Shown: positions 34,543 to 42,043 of the stretch, in pieces | Layout of the letters: each line of letters starts with the position of its first letter | Position numbering within the stretch: the first letter of the stretch is position 1 | Assembly (NCBI RefSeq): GCF_025566985.1 | Contig: NZ_JAOQJD010000011.1 | Span: 1 to 64,000, forward strand | Reading direction: 5' to 3' | Source of the DNA: Aedoeadaptatus acetigenes | GTDB taxonomy: Bacteria; Bacillota; Clostridia; Tissierellales; Peptoniphilaceae | DNA: 64,000 nucleotides | Program-made: the position numbers and the translations under genes | Notes under the pieces: generated by a model | Told to the model about the DNA's origin: nothing | The model's database searches: none | Seen by the model: only the letters and a program-made list of their open reading frames with translations

Positions 34543-36108
34543 TTACGAATAAACGGCGAGTAGCCGCTTAAATTCCGAAATATCCGTATAGCCTTTTCGC
34601 TTTTTGAAATCGGTGTCGTATCCCTGCTTCTTAATTCTTAAATCGCGGCACAGGCCCTGCAATTCATAGGGCGAGGGCAGTTGGCCGAAAGTATAGACCA
34701 AGGCCCCTTCCGGCACGGACTCAACGAAAAAGTCGGTGATGATTAAATCATAGGGAAGCCGGGCCAAATGATTCATGTCGACGCGATAACCGTCGTAAAG
34801 CTCGGCGTGAATTAAATTCGACGTTCCCTTGTTGATCAAGTGAACCAGCGTTTTTCCGAAAAAGGAATCGTCCTGGCTGACCACCAGGGCCTTGTAGGGC
34901 TCGCGGCCGTAAAATAATTGAGAGAGAAGATCCGGCCAGAGGCTGTAAAAGGCCAGGGTCAGTTCGTCGATGGCGTAGTCCATGAATTCCGGAAATTCGC
35001 GGACAAATTCCTTGAAAATCGTCGTCAACTCTGTGTGAAGCTCCGGATTTGCAAAGGAGATGTAGGCAAGCAAGTAGGTGGAACGCTTAAGGAAGAATTC
35101 CCGTTTTTTAAAATTGGAGAGGCGATAGGTAAAGTAAACCGCCAGGGAGCGATACAATTCGTCCCGATCCTCCAGTTGCAGATGAAATTGATCCAAAAAG
35201 CCCGGCAAGTGGGATTTAAAAAAGTCTTCACGACTTTTTATGGATTGGAGTTTTTCCTCTAAAAGATCCGGGTCGTCGAAGAGAATGGGATTTTCTTCCG
35301 CATAAAAAATAGACAAGATGCTCACCAAAAGATCCACCGGCGTGCTCACTTGTTTCTTGGGCATGACGTCGTCAATTAATTTCTTTACTACCTCGTCGGT
35401 GGCCAGCAATTTCGCATTGGCGATTAATTCGTCTCGATAATTTTCCGTATGAATCGTATGACCCTGCATGAGGCGGAAAAACGACACGGCGATGGATACC
35501 TTTATGTAATTGTGTTGTGCCGGGGAAGGGGAGAAGTGGAGGAAGCTGTACATGCGCTCGGCAAAAGTCTCCACGAGGTCTTCCCGGATCGTGCCTGAAA
35601 AAGGCCATTCGCCGGGATGCAACATGGTCTCGATAAACATATTCACGTAAAAATTCCGGATTTCTTTTTCCTCACCTTCGAACTGAAAATCCGAATAGGA
35701 GAAAGAAAGATCGTAGACGCCCACAAGCTGCTCGTTAAAATTTTGCACGTGGCGATAAATCGACGTTTCGCTGAATCCCAAATCAAAGGCGAGATCCGAT
35801 TTTTTAATGGTGGGATCGAAAAATGCCTGAAAGAGAATTTTATAGAGCAGTGATTCGCGAACCAGTAATTTCTTCATGCTGATTAAACCGAAGTTCGGGC
35901 GGAACTGCACGTAAAGCATGGAGCCGTTATAAAAAAATTCGGCATGGTCCTTAAACTTTTTCTCGACGATGCGAACGTAGTTGCGGACCGTCTTTTTTGT
36001 GACGCCGATGACCGCAGCCAAATCCCCCAGTTGGATCCACTTGTTACGCTCCTTATATAAAATGGTCAGAAGGGCCATTAAGTTTTTGTCCTGATTTAAA
36101 AATAACAT
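34543..36108 (-). CDS. Mga/AtxA-like transcriptional regulator
   Basis: 521 residues. Two N-terminal helix-turn-helix regions (QLGDLAAVIGVTKKTVRNYV and KSDLAFDLGFSETSIYRHV) match the Mga arrangement. They are followed by a long helical PRD-like middle region and a C-terminal EIIB-like part (YKALVVSQDDSFFGKTLVHL). Such proteins control surface or toxin genes in streptococci and bacilli, often responding to sugar transport phosphorylation; no target gene is evident nearby. GGAGG precedes ATG 36108. It is a single gene with its own -10 box. Confidence 0.78.
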   Translation of the reverse strand: MLFLNQDKNLMALLTILYKERNKWIQLGDLAAVIGVTKKTVRNYVRIVEKKFKDHAEFFYNGSMLYVQFRPNFGLISMKKLLVRESLLYKILFQAFFDPTIKKSDLAFDLGFSETSIYRHVQNFNEQLVGVYDLSFSYSDFQFEGEEKEIRNFYVNMFIETMLHPGEWPFSGTIREDLVETFAERMYSFLHFSPSPAQHNYIKVSIAVSFFRLMQGHTIHTENYRDELIANAKLLATDEVVKKLIDDVMPKKQVSTPVDLLVSILSIFYAEENPILFDDPDLLEEKLQSIKSREDFFKSHLPGFLDQFHLQLEDRDELYRSLAVYFTYRLSNFKKREFFLKRSTYLLAYISFANPELHTELTTIFKEFVREFPEFMDYAIDELTLAFYSLWPDLLSQLFYGREPYKALVVSQDDSFFGKTLVHLINKGTSNLIHAELYDGYRVDMNHLARLPYDLIITDFFVESVPEGALVYTFGQLPSPYELQGLCRDLRIKKQGYDTDFKKRKGYTDISEFKRLLAVYS

Positions 36109-36148
36109 ACTGCCTCCGTTGCATTAGAAGATTAAGAAATATTATTCT

Positions 36149-36154
36149 ATTATA
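36149..36154 (-). promoter_or_regulatory. -10 box of the Mga-like gene
   Basis: TATAAT on the - strand, 40 bases before the start; no clear -35. Confidence 0.5.
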
Positions 36155-36211
36155 TCCTTTTTGCGGGAAAATAGAAGAAAGAAACGGTCGTCGAGTAGAA
36201 AAAAGCGCTCA

Positions 36212-36245
36212 AAAAATGCCGTCGAGGAAACTCGGCGGCATTTTG
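36212..36245 (-). terminator. Terminator of lexA
   Basis: On the - strand AAAATGCCGCCGA-loop-TCGACGGCATTTTTT, three bases after the lexA stop. Confidence 0.88.
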
Positions 36246-36247
36246 GT

Positions 36248-36871
36248 TTAAAACAGGCGATAGAGGCCGATGACGCGGCCAAGCACCTTGAGATCGTCCA
36301 CGTAAATGGGCTCCATGGTGCTGTTTTCCGGTTGGAGACGGAAGCGTTGATTTTCTTCATCGCGATAGAAGGTCTTGATGGTCGCTTCGTCTTCGATAAG
36401 GGCCAGAATAATTTCCCCTTCCTCGGCGGAGGAGGCAGGTTCGATCAAAACCTGATCGCCGTCTAAAATGCCGGCATCGATCATGCTTTCTCCCTGAACC
36501 GTTAAAAAGAAGAGATTGCGGTCTTTTACAAAATCCGTGGCCATGGGCACGGTGTCGGAAATATTTTCCGAAGCTAAAATGGGAAGTCCGGCGGCGACGC
36601 GGCCGAGAATAGGAATATCGGTGGTTTTCTTTTTGGCGGAGAGAAAATCGTCATCCTGACGGATTACCTCGATGGCCCGATTAATGGTGGCGCCGCGACG
36701 AATGTAATTCTTAAGTTCCAGCTTTTCTAAATTGGAGTGAACGGTGGATGTGCTCTTAATGTTGCAGCCGTTGCAGATTTCGCGAATAGAAGGGGGGTAG
36801 CCGTTGGAATCGATAAAGCGTTTAATATAAAAGAGAATTTCCATTTCCCGTTTTTCAAGATCTTCATACAT
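36248..36871 (-). CDS. lexA: SOS repressor LexA
   Basis: 207 residues. N-terminal winged helix (SIREICNGCNIKSTSTVHSNL) and C-terminal S24 self-cleaving domain. The scissile Ala-Gly is A94-G95 (GRVAAGLPI), the nucleophile S129 (QGESMIDAG) and the general base K166 (EATIKTFY), with normal Ser-Lys spacing. It represses SOS genes until RecA filaments stimulate cleavage. It faces yneA across a 174-bp region with LexA-like boxes, so it is very probably autoregulated. Confidence 0.96.
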   Translation of the reverse strand: MYEDLEKREMEILFYIKRFIDSNGYPPSIREICNGCNIKSTSTVHSNLEKLELKNYIRRGATINRAIEVIRQDDDFLSAKKKTTDIPILGRVAAGLPILASENISDTVPMATDFVKDRNLFFLTVQGESMIDAGILDGDQVLIEPASSAEEGEIILALIEDEATIKTFYRDEENQRFRLQPENSTMEPIYVDDLKVLGRVIGLYRLF

Positions 36872-36904
36872 GGTATATATCGCTCCTTTTCATGAGGTAC
36901 ATTT

Positions 36905-36933
36905 AGTATATCAGAGACGAACAAACATTTCAA
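36905..36933 (-). promoter_or_regulatory. lexA promoter
   Basis: On the - strand TTGAAA (36928-36933), 17-bp spacer, TATACT (36905-36910). A LexA-like box covers the spacer. Confidence 0.75.
36918..36931. promoter_or_regulatory. LexA-like box in the lexA promoter
   Basis: CGAACAAACATTTC matches the Gram-positive LexA box CGAACRNRYGTTYC at 13 of 14 positions and lies between the lexA -35 and -10. Confidence 0.72.
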
Positions 36934-36951
36934 ACATACATTCAAAAAAGC

Positions 36952-36980
36952 TTGACAGGAAACAATTGTTCAGATACAAT
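36952..36980 (+). promoter_or_regulatory. yneA promoter
   Basis: TTGACA (36952-36957), 17-bp spacer, TACAAT (36975-36980): near-consensus, with a LexA-like box directly downstream. Confidence 0.85.
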
Positions 36981-36981
36981 T

Positions 36982-36995
36982 GGAACAAACGTACG
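36982..36995. promoter_or_regulatory. LexA-like box in the yneA promoter
   Basis: GGAACAAACGTACG resembles the LexA box with mismatches at the first base and inside GTTC. It starts two bases after the yneA -10, where a bound repressor would block initiation. A second poorer half-site (CGAACATAGTTTC) follows at 36994. Confidence 0.6.
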
Positions 36996-37045
36996 AACAT
37001 AGTTTCAAAACATACGATCGAACATTTAATTTTTGGAGGCATGAA

Positions 37046-37402
37046 ATGAAAAGAGAGAAAACCATAAATCGCCCCTGTCAAATAAATAAACATCCTTCCC
37101 AACGAGCCCTTAAAAAAAGAAAGCGCCTACGCCTGCTGCCGATTATTCTTCTTTTGTTACTGAGCATTATGGGAACCACTGTACCGAAGAGCATGGAAAC
37201 CTATCAGGTGCGGGAAGAATACTGTGTCAAACCGGGAGATACCCTGTGGTCCATCGCATCGTCCTATGCCAATGAGGGCGACGATTTGCGCCTTATGATC
37301 CACCGGATGGTGGAAGCCAATGGTTTAAAGGATGACTGCACCTTAAAGCCCGGAGAGACGATTTATGTCGTATTGGAGGAACGCGAACTTCGCTCTAATT
37401 GA
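37046..37402 (+). CDS. yneA: LysM-domain cell division suppressor, YneA-like
   Basis: 118 residues: basic N-terminus, one transmembrane helix (LRLLPIILLLLLSIMGTTV) and an extracytoplasmic LysM domain (CVKPGDTLWSIASSYANEG...LKPGETIYVVLEE). Same architecture and same divergent position next to lexA as B. subtilis yneA, whose product delays division during DNA damage. ATG 37046 has GGAGG six bases upstream; an in-frame ATG at 36980 lies at the -10 and is not plausible. Function is inferred from position and domain only. Confidence 0.85.
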   Translation: MKREKTINRPCQINKHPSQRALKKRKRLRLLPIILLLLLSIMGTTVPKSMETYQVREEYCVKPGDTLWSIASSYANEGDDLRLMIHRMVEANGLKDDCTLKPGETIYVVLEERELRSN

Positions 37403-37481
37403 ATTGATCAAGGATGACCTACCGGTGGTGTCGCGTAGCTCTCGGCGCGACCGGCACATAATTAGAAATACACAAACGAAA

Positions 37482-37505
37482 AGACGGCCAGGCGCCGTCT
37501 TTTTT
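37482..37505 (+). terminator. Terminator after yneA
   Basis: AGACGGC-CAGGC-GCCGTCT followed by T residues, 80 bases after the yneA stop. Between them only a small GTCGCG/CGCGAC stem is seen. Confidence 0.88.
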
Positions 37506-37592
37506 CATGCCTTTTCGGATGAACCGTTTTGGAAAGAGATAAAAGAAGAGAGAACATGATGTCGTGAGATTTAAAAGACACCCTGAATATAA

Positions 37593-37622
37593 TTAGTCAC
37601 AAAATATAAATTTTGTGACTAA
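37593..37622. repeat. Perfect 13-bp inverted repeat
   Basis: TTAGTCACAAAAT, spacer ATAA, then its exact reverse complement. No T-run typical of a terminator follows. It could be an operator, a recombination site or the end of a lost element. Confidence 0.75.
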
Positions 37623-37659
37623 AACGAACTACTTCATAAAGAGGAGCGATCGCTAATCT

Positions 37660-37827
37660 TTAAGGCCCTTTAAACGGTTCTGTTTTTTCTATATGCAACG
37701 CTATGAATCTTTCATTTAAAGGTCTTAAATTCGATTTTGCGGCTTCGTTTTTGGGCAAAGGATGAATTCCATCCCACGATCCACCTAAATTATACTTCGA
37801 AATCTCTGTCCCGTGGATCCTAACCAA
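37660..37827 (-). CDS. Possible small ORF or gene remnant, 55 aa
   Basis: TTG start at 37825-37827 preceded by GGAGGT four bases upstream, open to TAA at 37660. The product includes KYNLGGSWDGIHPLP and RFIALHIEKTEPFKGP. I do not recognise it. The sequence looks protein-like (even spread of aromatic and charged residues), but it may be the tail of a longer lost gene. Confidence 0.3.
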   Translation of the reverse strand: MVRIHGTEISKYNLGGSWDGIHPLPKNEAAKSNLRPLNERFIALHIEKTEPFKGP

Positions 37828-37994
37828 AATACCTCCGAGCGATCTTTATTTATCGTCCTAAGTACTTTTGATACTATTTATGAAATCATCTATTCAATCA
37901 AAGGACGGTTCTGCTAAGCAATCACTTGACGTCCATCAAGAAAACAATTATGTTTTAGTTAGAAAGTATGAATTTCCAACTTAAGAGGTTTATT

Positions 37995-38252
37995 ATGTTA
38001 GTTGGATTAAAAGCGAAATCACAAGTGACCATTCCGAAAGACATCGTTCAGTCTATGGAATTAAATCAAGGCGATCAGTTTGAGGTCACCGAAGACAACG
38101 GAAAAATTGTCCTCGTGCCCGTTGCAGTCTATCCCGAACACGTTATAAGGAGCTTAAAGGCCGAAGTGAAAGAAATTAAGGAATCCATCAAAAACGGGAA
38201 CCAGTTGGTTTTTGATTCCATCGACTCTCTTTTCGAGGAATTGGATAAGTAA
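37995..38252 (+). CDS. SpoVT/AbrB-type swapped-hairpin DNA-binding protein (antitoxin-like)
   Basis: 85 residues. The N-terminal AbrB/MazE-like domain is clear: GLKAKSQVTIPKDIVQSM, then LNQGDQFEV and GKIVLVPV. The C-terminal half is helical and charged (KAEVKEIKESI...SLFEELDK), as in antitoxins that embrace a toxin. ATG 37995 follows AAGAGG; the nine upstream in-frame codons lack a ribosome-binding site. No intact toxin gene follows, only a 19-codon ORF coupled by TAATG. Confidence 0.75.
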   Translation: MLVGLKAKSQVTIPKDIVQSMELNQGDQFEVTEDNGKIVLVPVAVYPEHVIRSLKAEVKEIKESIKNGNQLVFDSIDSLFEELDK

Positions 38253-38311
38253 TGCCCGAAGTTTTACTTCTTTGCGATATAGGGCACCATGATGTTCTGA
38301 ATAAGTTTTAA
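38252..38311 (+). pseudogene. Truncated 19-codon ORF coupled to the AbrB-type gene
   Basis: ATG overlaps the stop of the upstream gene (TAATG) and reads MPEVLLLCDIGHHDVLNKF, then stops in the terminator stem. The coupling is what one expects of a toxin partner; the shortness suggests truncation. Identity unknown. Confidence 0.3.
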
Positions 38312-38345
38312 AACCTCCTCTGCTTTTTGGCATAGGAGGTTTTTT
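38310..38345 (+). terminator. Terminator after the AbrB-type gene
   Basis: AAACCTCCT-14-base loop-AGGAGGTTT followed by T residues. Confidence 0.8.
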
Positions 38346-38350
38346 ACTGA

Positions 38351-38606
38351 GTGAAGGCCGGCTCATGGCGTATCGTATCATCGATTGATGATATTAAACC
38401 ATGGATACCGTCGTTTCCTGATATTGACGCCGTAGAATCGAAATAGCGGGCATTTTATTCATAAAGCACATAGAAAGCCGGTTAATAATAAAAAGTATGC
38501 TATTCGTCGCTTAGAGGCCCTGAAAAATAAATTTATGATTTCAGAAAATGGTTGTATATTTATAAAATCATGTACCGGAAACGAGATCGAATGTTCGAAC
38601 GTATGA
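38351..38606 (+). pseudogene. Possible frame-broken gene remnant
   Basis: Two open stretches overlap in different frames: 38351-38446 (VKAGSWRIVSSIDD...) and 38436-38606 (...HKAHRKPVNNKKYAIRRLEA...). One frameshift would join them to about 80 residues. I recognise no family. There is no ribosome-binding site of note, so this is weak. Confidence 0.25.
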
Positions 38607-38620
38607 TTCCGTCGAACAGA

Positions 38621-39625
38621 TCATTTTTTTTCTTTTTCCGCATCCTCAAGCATTTTTTCCACGTCCTCCACATTGGCCAAGGGGTTTTGGCTCATGGTGT
38701 GGCGAATGTCTTCCATATTGACGTGAGTGTAGATTTGCGTCGTTGAAATAGACTCGTGGCCGAGAATTTCCTGAAGGGATTTCAGGTCTTCGTCGCCGAA
38801 TTGATACATTAAGGTGGCAGCCGTGTGGCGCAGCTTATGCACGGTGTATTTTTTCGTATCAAATCCGGCGTTTTTCAAGTGTTTTTCCAACATATGCTGA
38901 ATGGAGCGATTGCTCATGCGGCTTTTGCGCATGCTTAAAAAGAGGGCCCCTTCTTCCTCCAAACCTTCGGCCTTCCTCGCCGCCAAATAGGCATCGATGG
39001 AGCGCTGAACATTGTCGTTTAAATAGACCAGTCGTTCCTTGGAGCCCTTGCCCCAAATGCGCAGGGTGCGGTCTTTGTTTAAATCTTCCACATTTAATGA
39101 TGCGAGTTCACTGAGGCGCAGGCCGCAGTTTAAAAACAGGGTGGCGATGGCGTAATCCCGCCGGCGGAAGATCTCTTTCTGTTTATAATTTTGAACGGAA
39201 TGCAAGAGTCGCACGGCCTCTTCCAATGTTAAGTAGACGGGAAGAGAACGTTCGATTTTCGGCATGTCGATGTTTTCCGTCGGGTTTTTATCCAATACAT
39301 CCACTTTATAGGTCAGATAGTCGAAAAAGGAGCGCACGGAAGAAATTTTTCGAAATTTCGTTCGGCTGCTATTTTGCCTTTCCCTATCCAAATAGGAAAT
39401 ATAGGCGTAAACATCGCTCTTGTCGATTTGTTCCAAAAGGGCCTTATCGACGGTGTCGATGTCAACTTCGTCTAAGGAATCTACGACGAGGCCTTCTTTT
39501 CGAACGCGCATATAACGAAGAAATTGTCGTATGTCGTAATAATATTCTTTTATCGTGCCGTCGCTGCGGCCTTTGGCGGCGCGCAGGTAATTTAGGTAGT
39601 CGTCCAGTATAGTTGAGCGAATCAT
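38621..39625 (-). CDS. Tyrosine recombinase, XerC/XerD-like
   Basis: 334 residues: N-terminal SAM-like DNA-binding domain and C-terminal catalytic domain with R170 (NCGLRLSEL), a lysine in the beta-hairpin (GKGSKERLVYL), H263 and R266 (HKLRHTAA), H290 (LGHESISTTQ) and nucleophile Y299 (IYTHV). Complete active site. Length and motifs fit chromosomal dimer resolution enzymes, but a phage or element integrase origin is not excluded, given the accessory patch beside it. GAGGTG precedes ATG 39625. Confidence 0.88.
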   Translation of the reverse strand: MIRSTILDDYLNYLRAAKGRSDGTIKEYYYDIRQFLRYMRVRKEGLVVDSLDEVDIDTVDKALLEQIDKSDVYAYISYLDRERQNSSRTKFRKISSVRSFFDYLTYKVDVLDKNPTENIDMPKIERSLPVYLTLEEAVRLLHSVQNYKQKEIFRRRDYAIATLFLNCGLRLSELASLNVEDLNKDRTLRIWGKGSKERLVYLNDNVQRSIDAYLAARKAEGLEEEGALFLSMRKSRMSNRSIQHMLEKHLKNAGFDTKKYTVHKLRHTAATLMYQFGDEDLKSLQEILGHESISTTQIYTHVNMEDIRHTMSQNPLANVEDVEKMLEDAEKEKK

Positions 39626-39641
39626 GTGTCACCTCGTAACT

Positions 39642-39650
39642 ATCATAGCA
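39642..39650 (-). promoter_or_regulatory. Extended -10 promoter of the Xer gene
   Basis: TGCTATGAT on the - strand, 17 bases before the start. Confidence 0.45.
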
Positions 39651-39660
39651 AAGAAAACAA

Positions 39661-39689
39661 GAAAAAACCCGCCCGTAGGCAGGTTTTTT
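39661..39689 (-). terminator. Terminator of rny
   Basis: On the - strand AACCTGCC-TACG-GGCGGGTT (one G-T pair) followed by T residues, overlapping the rny stop region. Confidence 0.85.
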
Positions 39690-41242
39690 TATTTGGCGTA
39701 TTCGACGGCGCGGGTTTCGCGGATCACATTGACTTTGATCTGACCCGGGAAATCCAGCTGTGCCTCGATTTCGTTGGCGATGTTTCGAGCCGTGGTCACC
39801 ATGTGGGCCTCGTCGATTTCTTTGGGCTTCACGATGATGCGCAGTTCCCGGCCGGCTTGGACGGCGTAGGATTTTTCGATGCCGTCGAAACCGGTGGCGA
39901 TTTCCTCCAGCTGTTCCAACCGCTTAATGTAGTTTTCGATGGTTTCCCGTCGTGCACCGGGTCGTGCCGCGCTGATGGCGTCGGCTGCCTGCACCAAGAC
40001 GGATTCCAGTGAATCGAATTCCACATCGCCGTGGTGGGCCTCGATGCCGTTAATGACGGCTTCAGGCTCCTTGTAGCGCCTAGCCAGTTCCACACCTAAT
40101 TCCACGTGGGGTCCTTCCACTTCGTGGTCGATGGACTTTCCTAAGTCGTGGAGCAGGCCGGCACGTCTGGCCAGTTTCGAGTCGATGCCGATTTCTTCGG
40201 CCAAATAGCCGGCAATTTTCGACACTTCCACGGAATGGCGCAAACAGTTTTGTCCAAAGCTGGTACGGAATTTTAAACGGCCAAGGTACTTCACCAGTTC
40301 CGGGTGAAGGCCGTGAACGCCGGCTTCGAAGGCAGCTTCTTCGCCGCTTTCCTTGATGATCTCATCTACTTCCTGTCTCGCTTTTTCTACCGTGTCTTCG
40401 ATGCGCGTCGGGTGGATTCGTCCGTCGAGGACCAATTTTTCCAGAGTTAGGCGCGCGATTTCGCGGCGAATGGGGTTAAAGGAAGAGACGACGACAGCTT
40501 CCGGCGTATCGTCGATGATTAAATCGACGCCGGTTAAGGCTTCGATGGCACGAATGTTTCGGCCTTCCCGACCGATGATGCGGCCCTTCATTTCGTCGTT
40601 GGGCAAGTTCACCACGGAGACCGTGGACTCGGCCACTTCGTCGGCTGCGATCCGTTGAATGGCGTGAACGATAACGTCTTGAGCGATTTTTTTGCTTTCG
40701 TCTTTGACGTAGCGTTCGTATTCGCGAATCTTCACCGCCGATTCTTGGGTCAGCTCGTTTTCCAATTCATTGAGAAGAATTTGTTTGGCTTCCTCTTTGG
40801 ATAAGCCGGAGATCCGTTGAATTTCTTCGGACTTCTTGTCCACCAATTCATCGATAAGATCTTCCTTCTCTTGAATGCGCGCTTGTTGGTCGAAAATCTG
40901 GCTTTCCTTTTTCTCCAAGGTCGCACTTTTCGATTGAAGCAAATCTTCCTTGGAATTTAAGCGATCTTCGTAGCGCTGCAGTTCGTTTTTTCGAGCATCA
41001 CTTTCCTGTTGGACCGTATCCCGAAGCTTGTGTATTTCCTCTTTCGCTTGGAATAAAATATCGCGTTTATTGTTTTCGGCTTCACGTTCCGCATCAATAA
41101 TGATATTCTTTGCTAGTTCTTCCGCATGATTGAGCTTTCCTTCAGCCAATGTTTTGCGTAAAAAATAACCAATAGCTACTCCGAGGATTCCAAATACCAA
41201 TGCCCCCAGAATAGATACCAAATATGCGGGCATATGGAACAC
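39689..41242 (-). CDS. rny: Ribonuclease Y
   Basis: Membrane-anchored endoribonuclease that starts bulk mRNA turnover in Bacillota. 517 residues: N-terminal transmembrane helix (YLVSILGALVFGILGVAIGY), a long charged coiled coil to about 200, a KH domain (GRIIGREGRNIRAIEALTGV) and an HD domain with H365-D366 (GLLHDLGKSIDHE). Single gene with its own promoter and terminator. Confidence 0.97.
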   Translation of the reverse strand: MFHMPAYLVSILGALVFGILGVAIGYFLRKTLAEGKLNHAEELAKNIIIDAEREAENNKRDILFQAKEEIHKLRDTVQQESDARKNELQRYEDRLNSKEDLLQSKSATLEKKESQIFDQQARIQEKEDLIDELVDKKSEEIQRISGLSKEEAKQILLNELENELTQESAVKIREYERYVKDESKKIAQDVIVHAIQRIAADEVAESTVSVVNLPNDEMKGRIIGREGRNIRAIEALTGVDLIIDDTPEAVVVSSFNPIRREIARLTLEKLVLDGRIHPTRIEDTVEKARQEVDEIIKESGEEAAFEAGVHGLHPELVKYLGRLKFRTSFGQNCLRHSVEVSKIAGYLAEEIGIDSKLARRAGLLHDLGKSIDHEVEGPHVELGVELARRYKEPEAVINGIEAHHGDVEFDSLESVLVQAADAISAARPGARRETIENYIKRLEQLEEIATGFDGIEKSYAVQAGRELRIIVKPKEIDEAHMVTTARNIANEIEAQLDFPGQIKVNVIRETRAVEYAK

Positions 41243-41288
41243 CTCCTTATTTAATTTTCATGATTCAAATGGTATAAACCACTTGTTT

Positions 41289-41297
41289 ATTATATCA
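41289..41297 (-). promoter_or_regulatory. Extended -10 promoter of rny
   Basis: TGATATAAT on the - strand, about 47 bases before the start; GGAGGTG ribosome-binding site follows. Confidence 0.6.
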
Positions 41298-41348
41298 TAA
41301 TTTGAATCTTTTGTTTCGATGATTTCTTTTCGCCACATTCTTTGCAGT

Positions 41349-41374
41349 AAAAAAAGGACCGCATGGCAGTCCCT
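41349..41374 (-). terminator. Terminator of the ftsK-recA-rad50-like operon
   Basis: On the - strand GGGACTGC-CAT-GCGGTCCT followed by seven T, just after the last gene of the operon. Confidence 0.8.
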
Positions 41375-41380
41375 TGTACG

Positions 41381-42043
41381 TTAGGATTCGTCGGTCTCGG
41401 CGATGATTTCAACGACTTCGCTGATGCCGTTTCGTATATCCACGCGAAAGGCTTTGTCGCAAATGTTTGTCAGATAATCGTTGTGGGTGACCATAATGAT
41501 TTGCCTGGAAAAAAGACGGGAACATTCCTTTACAAATTCCCCCATATTAAAGATGTAATCGTCGCTGATGTGCTTTCCGGGCTCGTCGAGGAAGAGGGGT
41601 CCGTCCATTTTCGGCCGGTGGTTTTCCAAAAAGGCGATGCGCAGAGCGAGGCTCACGATGTCTACGACGCCGCCGCCACGACTCATCTCCGGCTTCGTCT
41701 TTACTTTGTATTCTCCGTAATCGGATTCCACGAAAAACTCGGCGATAGGAAGTCCACGCTTTTCGGAGAGGTCTACGATAAACCTGGAGCTGTTTTGCAT
41801 AATGTAGGCGATGGATTGGGTGACGATGTCTTCGATTTGGTGCGTGGCTTGGTTTCTGGAAAAGTCGGCGGCCTTTTGCAAAAGAAAGACCACGCCGCTG
41901 AGCTTCTTCTCTTCCGCTTCCACTTCTCTGATCCCCTGCCTCTTTTTTTCCACCTGATCGAGAATGGAATCGCGAATGCCCTCCCGGCGGCTAACCTCTT
42001 TTGAAAAGGACTCAAACCGCTTATAGGCTTCTTCGTAGGTCAT
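41381..42043 (-). CDS. SbcC/Rad50-like ATPase, C-terminal head subunit
   Basis: 220 residues that correspond only to the C-terminal lobe of an SMC/Rad50 ATPase. A short coiled coil (about 1-60) is followed by the ABC signature region SRGGGVVDIVSLALRIAF (from 121), Walker B GPLFLDEPG (L142-D143-E144) and the switch histidine in MVTHND (H177). There is no Walker A; this is supplied by the protein encoded two genes upstream. The ATG overlaps the preceding stop (ATGA) and has GAGGA in front, so the separate chain is real rather than a frameshift. With its neighbours it should form a bipartite ATP-binding head partnered with the SbcD-like nuclease. Confidence 0.82.
   Translation of the reverse strand: MTYEEAYKRFESFSKEVSRREGIRDSILDQVEKKRQGIREVEAEEKKLSGVVFLLQKAADFSRNQATHQIEDIVTQSIAYIMQNSSRFIVDLSEKRGLPIAEFFVESDYGEYKVKTKPEMSRGGGVVDIVSLALRIAFLENHRPKMDGPLFLDEPGKHISDDYIFNMGEFVKECSRLFSRQIIMVTHNDYLTNICDKAFRVDIRNGISEVVEIIAETDES

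Larger units (their letters stand above)
37506..38620. other. AT-rich accessory patch between yneA and the Xer gene
   Basis: About 1.1 kb that is visibly richer in A+T and poorer in coding density than its surroundings. It holds a 13-bp inverted repeat, one possible small - strand ORF, an AbrB-type gene, a tiny coupled ORF and a frame-broken open stretch. This suggests acquired and decaying DNA. Confidence 0.6.

Noticed and set aside
37365..37559. 64-codon ORF overlapping the end of yneA
   Set aside because: It runs through the yneA terminator, has no ribosome-binding site, and its first part is the alternate frame of yneA.
38596..38609. CGAACGTATGATTC, a 13-of-14 LexA-box match
   Set aside because: It lies just past the 3' end of the Xer gene with no promoter or downstream gene in a suitable position; probably chance, though a site for an unseen transcript is not excluded.
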